From: Astrothelium macrocarpum
Taxonomy: Eukaryota > Ascomycota > Dothideomycetes > Trypetheliales > Trypetheliaceae
Length of the DNA: 64,000 nt
Direction of reading: 5' to 3'
NCBI GenBank assembly: GCA_021030915.1
Contig: JAGEMR010000084.1
Coordinates: 1-64,000 of the forward strand
In this document: positions 24,569 through 37,359 of the stretch, piece after piece
How positions within the stretch are numbered: the first letter of the stretch is position 1
Layout: every line of letters starts with the position of its first letter
Program-made: the position numbers and the translations under genes
Notes under the pieces: generated by a model
Database searches by the model: none
Told to the model about the DNA's origin: nothing
The model's input: the letters and a program-made list of their open reading frames with translations, nothing else

Positions 24569-24848
24569 AAATATAGCAAATGTAAAGAGAGGTCCAGGTG
24601 TCGAGGAGTCTAAGGCATCGTATGTGCTGCAAAGGAACCGAGCTTATCGAAAGTTACAGTGGAAATGATGGATGAACTCGTCTGTTATAGGTATGTAGGG
24701 AACAACTTTGCTGATTGCAAGACAAAGGCAAGTGCTGGCTCAGCTATCCCATCTGATCCGCATGTCGGCCTAGCGCAAATTTCTATTTCAGTGTCGCTGC
24801 TGTCAACCGCTGCATTCGTTTCACCTTTCCCCCTTTAGAGCCATGGGT

Positions 24849-25267
24849 CTATGAAGACTGTGGTGTGCTCTCATCCTTGCTGCCTCTTCTGAACAAACTC
24901 ATGATTGAGCTTCTTCTGGAGCCCGCATCACCGGCAGAAAACGACCAGGCACTGCTTCTGCGCCCTTTGCTTTCCTCTGTGGCAATAGGAATGTTCTCGG
25001 GTGTGTTCAGTGATGCACGGCCTACCAATATGGTCAGTGTTAGCTCATGTAGCATCTGGATGAGTATCATGCGAGCGATTGAACCAGAGAAGCGGAGCAC
25101 TCACGAAGATTCCCTGCTCCACCACGTCCATAAGAAGTACAGCGCTCTATCACGACATGTTCGTCCTTCATTTTCGATATTTGAAGATCTCGTTGGTTTA
25201 ACAATGGTGTGTCAGTGTCGTTGGAAGATCTTACATGATCAATCGTAACTGTGTTTTGCTTCGACAT
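24849..25267 (-). CDS. Small DUF3602 (Par32-like) protein, 111 aa
   Basis: Exon 1 is 25267-25105 and exon 2 is 25021-24849; the 83-bp intron (GTGAGT...TTGGTAG, branch GCTAAC) restores the frame (336 nt). The spliced product contains TSYGRGGAGNLRRAS, the GRGGAGN hallmark of DUF3602 proteins, followed by Ser/Arg clusters (GRRSSAWSF, GSRRSSIMSLFRRGS) that are likely kinase sites. Yeast Par32, which regulates ammonium transporters under TORC1 control, has repeated GRGGAGN motifs; this protein has one. The gene lies between the core block and the PKS cluster. It is tail-to-tail with the BSD gene. Cluster membership is unlikely. Confidence 0.8.
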
Positions 25268-26107
25268 CCTTACATGGCGCGCCTTATAAACGGGACCCGT
25301 TACTTGGCGAACGTGTTTCCGATTTTATCATGGTCTAATTGCACTATCTCTGTCCTCTCAGCTTCAATAGCACGTCCACTTTCAAAAGGCCCATGTCGAT
25401 ATCTTGCAGCACTTGGAGACTTTACTCCAATCATCTCCGAAGGAAACATCAATTAGCAAAGCATGAAGTCATGGCAATCATAAGCCAAAGTACCGCAAGA
25501 AGAAAGAGTAGAAAGAGTAGATAAGCCAAAATCAACACATTGGCTCACATTTAGAAGGAATTACTAGTGCCACGTGCACCAAGCCATGTTAGCCTTAGAA
25601 TGTACCCCAGAACTTTTCCCCGCATCAAAAAGCTTATCTCGATAGTGGTTTCAGAAAAATGTTTGCGTAGTGCGTGCAGACGAGCTGGAGATAGGAAACT
25701 GCATGCTAATTGGCCACCGTGAGACATGTTGATAACTAATTTATAGATCCTGAGTACCATGAAGGAAATCGAATATTCGAAGCTGTGACTTTTGCTTTGC
25801 TGTGAAATGACCAATACAAGGTGTGAAATGGGGCATGCTTGAAGCCAAAGGGAATAGCCCCAATAAGGTAGAAAAAGAGCGTGAATATATTTTTTCCGTA
25901 CAAAACCTTCGTAACGGTAATTGAATTTGTCCTTTTCGGCTACTACGGGTAATCGTTGTACTAGGGAATCAAGATCTGGATTTGCTATCTAAAGAAAAGT
26001 GTTTCTCGTTTGAGTCGGTCTCGACTCCTATCAAGTAACATGTTTGAAACGTCACTCGACTGCTCAACGCTTCGCCCAAAACATCGTCTGTATTGTTGGA
26101 GCCGAAT
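25268..26107. other. Intergenic, PKS downstream side
   Basis: No coding sequence is supported. An open frame on the minus strand at 25551-25814 has no recognisable motif. The region separates the conserved block from the biosynthetic cluster. Confidence 0.5.
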
Positions 26108-29100
26108 TTAGGGCGCTTTCATTAACAAGTATGTATCCTCGCCTTCCCGGATATCTGAAGCCTCATATTTCTTGTAAAGATGGTCTGCAATTGTCTTTCC
26201 AAAGTCCTCGATGGTTCCCGCATTTGTAATCTCAAGTACGCTAAGTTCTATACCGAAGCTTTGGCGGCACCAGTTCCGAATTTCAATGGCCAGGAGTGAG
26301 TCTACGCCAAGAGCAGAGAGGGACACCTTCAAATCCACGTCTTCTTCCGGCTGAAGCATAAATGCATAGAGCTTACAGCCGACTTGATGCGTTAAAAAGG
26401 CCAGATTAGATTGAACTTTGAGACATGAAGGATCGGACGCAACGGTTGCTAAGAATTGCTTGAGTCCTGCATTTTGGACATTGCTTGTCGTTTCAGTTGA
26501 GGTTTCAAGGTTTCTGTACATGCTCATGCGCACATCTCTTCTCCAGATTGCGCGATTACTCGAATCTGAGAGCGACTTTGTCGATTTGAGACCGACAACC
26601 AGCTGGGTAGGATTCATGTAACCAGCAGCGTTTGCCAATGGGCCTGAACTGCAACCCATCATCAGTTGCAGCGCGTCGAGAAGATCTCTTTCCAGGAGCG
26701 TGTGTGTGCTCGTTGCCTTGAATTGTTCCAACACAGCGACGTTCTTGCTGACGTAGCCAACATCTTCCATTACCCCGATATCAAGGACGGAAGCCGGAAG
26801 GCCGAGTTTGTGCCGAAATTGGACAAAGCTGTCCATGAAAGTATTTGCTGCAGCATAATTGCACTGACCCCATTGCCCAACAACACCAGAGATAGAGCTG
26901 AAAAGGATGAAAAAGTCAAGTTCCACCTTGGCAAGGGCTTTGTGAAGATTCCATGTGCCAGTCACCTTCGGTGCAACGGCGGCCTGCCATTCTTCATGCG
27001 TAAATTCCAACATCGGTCGATCCTAGAAGTGTCAAGTTTCAGCAATATTCAGTCAGTTTACGAGGAATATTTACCTTGAGGACCATTGACATATGCATGA
27101 CTCCAGCTATAGGAGTACGGGCACTCTTGATGACATACTCAACATCATCAAGGCTGGTTACGCTTCTCGGGAAGGCTTGTACAGAGCAGCCCTGCGCGTT
27201 CAGCTCACGAAAGAAACTTTGGTCATCCTCTGAGTTGCCAGCAGATCGAGAAAGGTATATCAAGTTCCTGGCTCCCTGTTCAACAAGCCACGTCGAGATG
27301 GCGCGGCCGAGCCCCCCAAGACCTCCAACCAATAAATATGACTTGGTAGGTTGTAGTCGAGGTCCGCGCTGGATTGGCGTCACTTCAAGATCCTGAGGGT
27401 TGTCAGGCATCGTCACCACTATTTTGCCAATATGTTGGCCTTTCTGCATGTATCTAAAAGCATCAGCTACGTGAGTAGCCTCAAATATCTCCATGGGTTT
27501 GATTGGGTGGATTGAACCCTGCTGATAAAGCTTTACAAATTCGCGAAGTAATCTGCAACGTCATTATCTGCACTTTATATAATCTGGAGAAGCGAACTCA
27601 CTCTTGACACTTTTCTGGTCTGGAAACGCAGAGCTGGGCTAGGTCGATTCCGAAGAAGGCACGGTTGTTTTCGAAGACATCCATGTCCAATTTGCCAGAC
27701 CCAATGAAATCTCGTTTGCCGATTTCAAGCATCTTGCCAAAGTCTGCGACGCACTGCCACGACGCATGTAATAGTTCGCCAGACAATGAGTTCAGCACAA
27801 CATCGACTCCTTTTCCGTTCGTTTCGCGCATGACGTCATGGTAGAACGAAGTACTTCGAGAATTGAAGATACGATTACGAGGTATGCCAAGAGACTCGAT
27901 CAGATATCGAACCTTCTCCTCGCTACCCACGCTTGCAAAAATCTGCAGTCATCAGTGTTAGTTTGGCAGCTAATCCAGGGGGACTACTAAGCCTACTTGT
28001 GCACCGATCATCTTGGCAATTTGGATTCCAGCCAACCCAACACCACCGCAGGCGGAGTGGATCAGAATAGTCTAGGCATGTTAGTTTCCTGATATACGTG
28101 CGTCTTGAAATTGCTGCAAATATTTACCTGATCTTTCTGTAGCTGACCAACTGTGATCAACGAGTGAATAACAGTGGCGTATACACATGGCATTGTAGCT
28201 GCGTCCTCAAAACTCAAGTCATCCGGTATTTTGGCAACCAGCTGAGCGGGGACCACGATTCGTGTTGAAAAGCACCCGTGTTCGAATATACAGACTCTGT
28301 CACCAACTTTGAGGTCTTTGACATCTGGCCCTACGTTTCTTATAATGCCAGAACCTTCCAAGCCAAGACCTTCTTTGGTGCCCTCGACTACCCCCATGCA
28401 GACGAGAACATCCTACAATCCTGTCAGTCTAAAAATACAACTGGCGTTACGAGATGAATACCTTGAAATTGAGGCCTACTGCACGAACTTCTACCTCGAC
28501 CTGATGCCCGATCAGTGTAATTGGTTTGTCTTGTACCCACCGCAAACTTTGCAGTAGGCCAAACTTGGCAATTTCGAGTTTTAGGGGTGTTTCCTTGCTC
28601 GTGACAGTTTTCAACTGCTCACGCACAGAGGTCCAATAGTATCTCGGGATCTGGATGACTCCCTCAGTCACTGCATATTCAAAATCGGGATCCACGTCGG
28701 CTTCCTTGGCACGTGCTTGGAACTTGCGGAAGATCTCAGATACAGCGTCCGCTGAACGCGAATCCACCATATCCAGCTCCACCGTGGCAAAGTCGTTCAG
28801 CAACTCCGACCGCGCAGTCCGGGCTGCTCCAAGGACCTGGGCGTAGCGAGGATCTTGGCACCCTACCTGGATAGACTTGGTCAGCCACAGGAGACCGCAT
28901 TTTCCCAGTTTCCCGACGTAGCGTTGAAAAGAGGCCAGTCTTGTCTTCGAGATATTGTCGAAAAAGGGTTTTGTCAAATCCAGTGTTGAGATGATATCGC
29001 CAGTTGCAGGAGGATCTTGGTTAAGGAATGAGGCTCGAACTCGAAACCCATTCCTCTCCAAGCCATTTTTCACTTCTTGAGTGGTCGGATTTGTTTCGTT

Positions 29101-32100
29101 TTCACAAAGAAGTGTGATCTCGTCAACACGTGTTGTCTCGTCAAGCGACTTCTCTTCAATGGCCCGTGAGATCATAGAAACATTGATATGCCATGGTCGA
29201 TCAGCATCATAGACAGCTACATCAGCCCCAGAGAAGCCAGCGAGTCGAAGTTCTCTATCCCATCTGTCGACAGATACAAATGGTTCGTCTGATCTACCAT
29301 CATTATCTCCTAGCCACCATCCTGGCAAGAATCCCATTATAAAATTAAAAATTCTAAGCTCTGGTGTTAATTCTTGCAAGAAAAGTTGGCCACCGGGACG
29401 AAGTAGCTTTCGAACATGACAGAGCGTGGATTGAAGGCTTGGTGTGGCGTGTAGGACGTTGGAGGCGATGATCAAATCGTACGATCCAAGCTCAAAGCCC
29501 TGATCGCCAGGGTCTTGACTTATATCCAGCACCGCGTAATCAACGTTTCGATATTTCTTGAACCTTTCTTTCGCAGTGACGAAAAACCCAGCAGATATAT
29601 CAGTGTAATGGTATCGAGAATACAGGCTTTCACCCGACGGCGCCACAAGATCCTTCAGCACCCCAGCAGTAGTGCCTCCGGTACCCGCTCCGATTTCTAG
29701 AATGTTCAACGTTGGTGTTGAGTGACCTAATAGCTGAAGGTAGTTCCGACAATCCCATATATCTTGCAGGAACCTGTAGATATTCCAGAGACCTTCATTT
29801 TGAAGTAGTACATCAATGGCTTCTGTCTTTTCTTCGAAAATATCTTCGCAGTGATCTAGTAAATTGAGGATCACTGCCGAAACCTCGGCACCAGTAGTAG
29901 TCCGAATGTCATCACCAAGTTGCTGGATTATCTTCAATCTTTCTGCATTGTCAACTTGAGAAAGTTGCTGAGCGTCCCCGACAGACACATACTCTCCGAT
30001 CTTCGCTCTAGTCGTTTGCATGCTGAGCCACGAACGGAACTTCAGTAAATGGTTCGCCTTAACATCGATCGACGCAATGCGATGGCTAGTCTCCAGGATG
30101 CACAGGAGGGTAAGCTTCTCAAGTTGGATCAGGCTCTCTTTGTGAGATAATCGGGGATGGATTAGCTGATCTGAGGGTGCAAAATCAATATCCGGTTTCC
30201 AGTGGAGATATGCACCAGCGATAGTGTCCACCTCCTCAGATGAACCTCCATCATCTAGCGGCGAGAATTTAGCGCCTTTCAAGTGGAGTACACAGTCCCC
30301 GCCAGCTACCGCAAAAGCATCACCACTGATGGCACTCTTTTTAATTGCTTGAGCGCTGACTTCAATTTGTATATCGCGTGTCCCTTGTTTGATGTAGAGC
30401 TCCTCAATGCTGGTCGGCACACAAAGCTTGGTCATTTGCCGGGAAACTCCCTTTGACATTGCTACAGTGAACAACTGCAAGCAAAGATCTATTGTTGTTG
30501 GATGAAGTTGATAAGCATTTTCGGCATCTAGCTCGCGATCAACCAGACTCGCAGATGCTGAGCCAGACGACGGGCACGCTGTTATGTGGGTCAAACCTCG
30601 GAAGTTAGGACCGTAGTTCAACCCAACTCTCTTCATCGCGGGGTACCACATAGTAGATGGGACGCTCCGAGTAAATCTCCTGGGCTCCTTTGCCATCAAT
30701 ATTCGCTCTGTCCTTTCCTGTACCTGGCCTATGCAGTGGGTCGTCCATGATGTACCATTGTATGACGAAATTGAAAAGTCGTACCATGAAGAGTCCAAAT
30801 CTGTGGTCAGACGAACTGGACGTAAACTTGTCATCATCTCCACTGGCTTTGCTTCCTGAAGTACTAGAGCTGACTTGATGGCAAGCTTTCTTATAGCGAA
30901 GTTGGCTTCACTTCTCACTTGTCGAATGGCCTCGCCAGCCATGGCGATATATCCTGCGGCTGGAAACACAGTATCGTTCCCAATTTTATGATCTTCGATC
31001 CAGGGAACGTTCTCTAAAGAAAGTATGTTTCTCCAAACAGGTTCCAGGTCATTTCCATCGAGGATACGGCTTCCGAGAAGTTCATGTGGAGCAAACTTTC
31101 GAAATCTCCATTCTCGAGTAACTCTGGTCTCATTCCAGTATTCCTTATCATGATGCCAGGGATAAGGATCCAAATCTGTCACAACTGTATTTCCCTTCGT
31201 CACAGCTGCAAAGTCAAAGGAGACCCCTTGCAAGAATAGGTTTCCTAATGTTTCGAACATTGCCTGGATGCAGTCCTTGCCCCTGACAAGCGTTGAGACG
31301 TAGGTCGAATTTGCGCGCCCTTCCAGTGATTGAAAGATCTGTCGAAGTGGACCCGACAAAGCTGAATGGGGCCCGATCTCAAGGAAAAGGTTATCTTGAG
31401 GGTTTTCATAGAGGGCGTTACGGACGGCGGAATGAAATAGAACAGGCGATTCTAGGTTTTCCCTCCAATACGAATCTGACAGTGTCGTCGATCTAGTCAA
31501 TCGCTTACCTGTGACACTTGAATAGAATGGTATCATTGGTTCAACACTTGGGACATGACCGTGCAGTAGATTTTCATACGTCCCACCGATCTCTTCCATG
31601 TGACCTGTCAACTAATTTAGGATTTTGGATAATATTGTTCAAGATATGACGTTTAGTCTTACTAGAATGATAAGCCATATCGACCTTGAGTGGTCGAATG
31701 AAGACATTGGGATGGACTGCCTTGATGGCATTCGCTACTTCGTCCAGCTTAATCTTATCTCCAGACAGGGTGACGCTGCTTGGGCTATTCTCGCATGCAA
31801 CGACCACATGAGGAACTAGGAAAGATGATACCATCTCTCTACCCATGGCAACAGCTGTCATACCTCCTGCCTTATTCTGCTTCTTCGTAGTCTTTCCTCG
31901 ATAATAAGCGACAATGATGGCAGCCTGGGCCGTAATTGCGTTGGACGCGTAGACCGCTGCAATTTCGCCGCTTGAATGGCCAATGACCGCTGCAGGCGCA
32001 ATGCCGATAGAACGAAGAATGGCTATCAAGCCGATTTGAATGGCAGTGCAAAGTGGTTGAGAAAATTCTGCCTCATTGATGCGACTGCAGTGTTCGGGTT

Positions 32101-34304
32101 TCAAGAGTTCATCTGTAGTTGAATGTTGGCAATGTGTCTCATCCAAGGCTATGAATTAACTACGTACCTTCGATTGTCCAAGATGGGGGATCAGGAAGTT
32201 GAGCTAGATAGCCACCCAGCTTTCTGATTTCAGCAAGAAATTCAGCAGAATCCTTTAGCAACTCCCTGCCCATACCAGTCCATTGAGAACCTTGGCCTGT
32301 GAAAATAAACGTAATGCGAGGAGTCGACTTTGCTCTGCTGAAGGGGGAAATGGCTAATGGCTGTGTGCCGTCCGTAACGCAGAAAGCTCGATGGGCATGG
32401 TGCTCTCGGCGTGCCCCGAGAGTGTAGGCGAGGTCAGCCAGAGTATCTGGATTGGCCAATGCATATCTTTGATGGGCCTGAATACTCTGTCTGAGAGAGT
32501 CGGCATGGTTTGCAGAAAAGACCAGGAGATGATGTTGCGGCCTGGCGGAATTGTGATGCGGTGGAAGCGAAGGCTTGGGAACGAGCGAGGCGGCCGAGTC
32601 GACGACAACCTGCTTTATTAGCACACATTTTAACATAGAGTTTGAAGACCCACATGAGCATTGGCGCCACCAATGCCAAATGAATTGACACTGACCCTCT
32701 CAGCGCGATTTCTAGGCCAAGGTGTAGGTTCGAGCGGGACGCATAATTTGGCCTTCTCGAACGGTACTAGAGACTGAGGTCAATGGACGCGGATATGGCT
32801 TGGACTTGATTCCGCGGTTCTTACTTTTGGGATTTGGCTCTGAAAAATTGATATTGGGAGGGATTACCCTTCGCTCAAGTGCCAGTACGGCCTTGATGAG
32901 GCTGCTTGTGCCTGAGGCGCCTTCGGCGTGGCCCACATTTGGTTTCACCTAGAGGTATCAAGCTTAGCTCAGCCGCGGCTCACGTGACAACCTTCTCTCA
33001 ACTTAACTTACAGAGCAGATGAAGACACCCTCCCGACCAAATACATTAGCAACCGCTGTCGCCTCCAATGGATCCCCAATTGCGGTCCCGGTTCCATGAC
33101 ATTCGACAAACGCCGTTTGGGAAACATTTGAAATCCCCGCGACCTCGTATGCTCGGCGCATCATGGATTCATGGCTTTCAGAGCTTGGAAATGCCATACC
33201 CGGTGTACGGCCGTCACAGTTTGTTGCTGTGGACCGGATGACTGCTCTGATGGGATCCCCGTCCTTCAATGCATCGCTGAGCTTCTTTATGAAGACGGCA
33301 TTGATCGCTTCTCCTCGAGCGTATCCATCTGCCTTTGCATCGAATGACTTACAAGATCCCGTTGGCGAGAGGACCCCTTGTTCCGTCATTGCAATCGTCA
33401 TTGTGGGAGTAATAATCAAATTGGTGCCAGCGACAATTGCACCCTCACAGTCGCCGTGGGAAATAGCTTGGCATGCCTCGTGTAGACCGATCAAAGAAGA
33501 TGAGCACCCTGTTCTAACAGTCATGCTATTTGACATCAATTAGCCCCTGACTTCGCGTAGTCACCTGTAACCGTACCTTGGACCCCCGAGATTGTATTCA
33601 TAGGAAACACGATTGGCAAGGGCAAAATCGCCCGATCCAGTAATACGGTACATTCCCAGGTTTTGGGTGTCTTTACTGGACAAATCCAGCCAGTCTTCGC
33701 CAAAAACACCGACGTACACACCAATGTCTTTGCCACGCCAGCCGACCTGTCCGCCGTTCTCCATGCACTCCCATACTACTTCCAGGAGCATACGCTGTTG
33801 TGGATCAAGCCTCTCTACTTCTGTTTTGTTCATTGAGAAGAAGGATGCATCGAAATGCTGTAAGTTGGCGTCCTGCAGGAAGTAACCGTACTGCGATTTG
33901 ATGGTACCGTGCTTGCCAGAAGAGCTCCTAAAAGCTTCAACATTGAAACGGTCTTCAGGGACGACACAGCGACCATCTCCTTTGTTAATGAGTAGGTCCC
34001 AAAACGATCCTGCGTTGCCAATACCACCCGGGAGTCTCATCCCCATACCCACTATAGCCATGGGGACTGGGCTTTGCTCAATATTCTCGGTTGACATCTC
34101 GGTATCATTCAAGATTTGGTCCCTCAGAGTGCGATCCTCCATGCGTCTATTGCCATTTACCCCTCTGCCGAGATGGTCCTCATCTGACTGAAAAGCTTTT
34201 TTGTGGCCCCCATTTATAGTGCCATTCTGCTTCCCGTTCATAGGAACTTCGAATTCATGCATCTTGTGCGCTGTATTCCTTCCAGCTTTTGGTAGCTCGT
34301 TCAT
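26108..34304 (-). CDS. Highly reducing type I polyketide synthase, KS-AT-DH-MT-ER-KR-ACP, 2535 aa
   Basis: Twelve exons, in transcription order: 34304-33577, 33525-33012, 32948-32825, 32766-32654, 32609-32168, 32112-31663, 31604-28462, 28412-28128, 28071-27997, 27942-27602, 27552-27075, 27022-26108. Eleven introns of 44-63 bp leave 7608 nt in one frame. KS (about 80-500) has Cys250 in RTGCSSSL, His386 in ECHGTGT and His421 in NVGHAEG. AT has Ser687 in GHSSGE. DH has His996 and Asp1163. MT has the SAM motif LEIGAGTGG (about 1425-1433). ER carries SACGGVGLAGIQ. KR has GGLGGLG, Tyr2287 and Asn2291. ACP has Ser2473 in GVDSLL. The protein ends 62 residues after that Ser, with no release domain. 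It should make a reduced, C-methylated chain iteratively. All catalytic residues checked are present. Confidence 0.96.
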
Positions 34305-35223
34305 GGCTGTGTGTAGATCACAAGTGAGAAGAAGATGGGGAAAAGTCAAGCAAGTATATTCTTCTGGTGACCAGGTTGTATCTTCAGCCTTATCTATGGA
34401 CAGCTTTTCTCAGCCAAATCCGGATTCTCTGTCTTTTTAAAAAGTTTCAATTACGCTAGCTCAAGTTCAGCTGTGTCTTCTTCCAATACGCGACTATTAT
34501 CCCAATCCGGCTGTCCCAATCTATGCGTCCAGCAAGCAAGTCATCTATCGCTTATTTGGACACACATGCGCAGTCCTATCAAGGCAGCCTAACTCCATCT
34601 ACAGCTTTCTATACGGACTTCGCGCGATGTAGGCCGACCAATACGTTCCACCGCAACACGGCTGTTCGGTTCGGAAGGCTCCTCCCCTAGCAAGCTACTA
34701 TCCTGCCCATATTCATTAGCTATCGCGTCATCCGATAGACTCGGCTTCTGATAGAGCCTCGAAGGGCTACAGACGCCCTGTTGTGAGCTGAATCATTTCA
34801 GGTACCCACAATTAGGTAGAAAGCGGCTCCGACTAGATGCCTAGTCAGGATGTTCAATCCATTGTAACTGTGCACATTATCGAATCACATCTGCAGTCCT
34901 CTTGTTCGGTGAGCGACATTGCAGGTAAGACATCGGAGCTTTCGCTATCCCTTGCCATATAGACTCGCGATCGTATATGGGCCCACTCACGCCAAAAAGT
35001 TGTTTTTGTTCTTCCCCACCCCTTTTTTTTGAAAAAAATTGTATCCTCGAAACCCACTACAGCTCAAACACTTTGCAGCTTGGACTTTTGGTCCAGCGTA
35101 TTCATTCTTGCTCTTTACGTAAGAAACAGCATTCTTTGCCACACTCATATCAGTTTTTCTATCTCAATCACTACCCTGAAAAGAATCTAGGTGCTTGAGT
35201 AGCAGAAGAACTAGGGAGCCACC
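34305..35223. promoter_or_regulatory. Divergent promoter region, PKS / P450
   Basis: These 919 bp lie between the two start codons, so both genes are probably co-regulated. At 34732-34744 there is a symmetrical pair CCG-N7-CGG within CCGATAGACTCGG, the kind of half-site pair bound by Zn(II)2Cys6 regulators. No regulator gene lies in the window. The site is a suggestion, since such pairs occur by chance. Confidence 0.4.
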
Positions 35224-37359
35224 ATGTTGTTTTTCCACGTAGGGCAGAATCTTCCCAGAATTTATATCTGGTTTCTCATCGCAGTTCCACTCCTTTTGCT
35301 TCGCTTGCTCACCAAGGGGTCGGCTTCACGGCGTCAGCTTCTTCAACTTGGGGAGAAGCCGCCGTCTGTACCCTACTGGGCCCCTTTTGGTAAGATTATC
35401 AAATTTTCCTTCTCACCATCTTTGGCGCTGTCGGTCGAAATTAAAAAATCCTTCAGGCGTTGACCTTTTCGTCCGAGCTGCAAAGCATCTTTATCATAAT
35501 GATTTCTTCGAATGGACCCGCCATATTCTGGAAGTTCCTGGACGCACAGTGCACCTGAACTTCGCGGGAATAGAGGTCATCCTGACCGATGATCCCGATA
35601 ATACTAAAGCAATCCTTTCAACGAAGGTGCGTTTCTCACCAATCCCCACGCCGTGAAATCTTTTCAACATGTGCTTTCTTAGTTCTCCGACTTCGGAAAG
35701 GGAGAGGCCTTCCACAAAATCTGGTACGATCTTATGTTTGATTCGATCTTTGGTAGTACGTATGTCCCTTTGAACTATCCAGAAAGCCGACAACCGCTGA
35801 CTGGTTTTGCCTCCAGCTGATGGAGACTTGTGGCATTCAAATAAGGATCTACTTCGTAATCATGTAACGCTCCTTCTCGCCTCTTTCGGTCTTGCATTAA
35901 CCATTGGCTTAGACTACAAAACTACGGCCAAGTGATTACATTGTCACAGAAAGACACATTGCTGCTCTTGTACGAAATTTATCAGATGAGCAAGTCCATG
36001 ATTGCCTGGACCAGTTCGATCGATTCAGTCTTGATGTCGCTTCTGACGTATTCTTTGGCGAATCTGCTGGAACGCTATCTACGGAACGGCAACCACTCCG
36101 AGACGCCGTTGAGGAAATGTACATCTGGAACACGCAGAGGATTCTGATCGGGTATGAATTGCGATTTGTACGTCAAAGCTATGAGAATTAACCCTCAAAT
36201 ACAGGAGACTTGGGGCACTGCTGCCTGGCAATGCAAAAGCGTCAGCTGTTCTACAGAAATACCTCGATCATGTTATCAACCGTGCACGACTTTCGTGGCC
36301 AGATGCGGACCCCGAGGAAAAGTCTAGACAATACCAAACTATGCTTGGCACCTTTATCAGCCAAGGTCTCAGCACTAAGGTAAATTTTCGAGCTCTATTG
36401 CGCCACAAGCATCCGGCTGACAATACCGGCTTTAGCGCATCAAAGACGCGATAATGGCAATACTGCTCGGGGGTAAAGTCGGTTTCAATCAATTTCCTAA
36501 AAGACATAATGTTCGCCAGTTAACGCAAGACAGGATCCTTCGGCTATTACGCTCGCCTGGGCATTCTATGAACTTGCTCAAAATCCGGACGTGCTCAAGA
36601 AGTTGCGGTCGGAGATTGCCAAAAAGTAAGTTCTTACAGGCCGAATAAGAAGTCCAAAGTTGTAGGGCTTGCAGGTAACAGCTTTGACTGATTTTTTGGG
36701 TCAGCGTTGGCTTCGCTGAGTTGCCAAACGCGGCGCAGCTCAAAGCTATGCCATTTCTGCAGAATATCATCAAGGAGACACTCCGACTACATAGCCCACG
36801 TGAGCGTTCTATTGGTTAACGTTTCCAACCACGGTATTCTAACTAGTGAACAGTCGGTTTCAACATTCGCACAGCGTCTAAACATACATCATTGCCTACA
36901 GGCGGTGGCGCAGATGGCAAAAGTCCTGTCAGAGTACCCCAAGGTACTCACGTTAGTAGGTAACCAACCAGACTGCGGCGTTTGGATACTGACGTGCGGG
37001 TGATTTCTACAGTCATTTCGAATATCGGCACACAACGCCGAAGGGATCTAGTGGGACCGACTGCAGATGTGTTCGATCCATCCCGTTGGGAAAATTGGAC
37101 GCCCGCAACGTGGGCGTACTACCCTTTCAACCATGGTCCTCGTATCTGTCTGGGCCGCAATTTTGCATGGATGCAAATGGAATATCTCATTTGTCGAATA
37201 TTCCAAGAATTTGAGTCTGTAGAAATGATTAGCCAAAAAGGGAAAATGGTTAGGGAAACGGAGATGCGGATCAAAATCGCGCTGAACACGAAGCCGTCGG
37301 AGCCGATAATGCTCAGGTTTACCAAAGCGTCCAATCTTCGCACGCAGAATGAGCTGTGA
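35224..37359 (+). CDS. Cytochrome P450, CYP52-like, 515 aa
   Basis: Eleven exons: 35224-35389, 35457-35626, 35683-35755, 35817-35863, 35913-36151, 36205-36379, 36436-36477, 36534-36625, 36705-36799, 36854-36955, 37013-37359 (1548 nt, frame closed). An N-terminal membrane anchor (IYIWFLIAVPLLLLRLL) is followed by PPSVPYWAPFG. Helix I reads LLGGKDPSAITLAWAFYEL, matching the GRDxxA pattern of CYP52-like hydroxylases. Helix K has KETLR, the PERF-like region is FDPSRW, and the haem loop is FNHGPRICLG with Cys446. Intron 7 needs a GTCGGT donor, weak but demanded by the conserved helix-I sequence. The enzyme sits in the endoplasmic reticulum membrane and probably oxidises the PKS product, perhaps at a chain terminus. 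Confidence 0.92.

Noticed and set aside
32354..32608. Alternative open frames within the PKS AT region
   Set aside because: They are out-of-frame shadows of exon 5; the chosen exons alone give continuous KS-AT sequence with correct phase.
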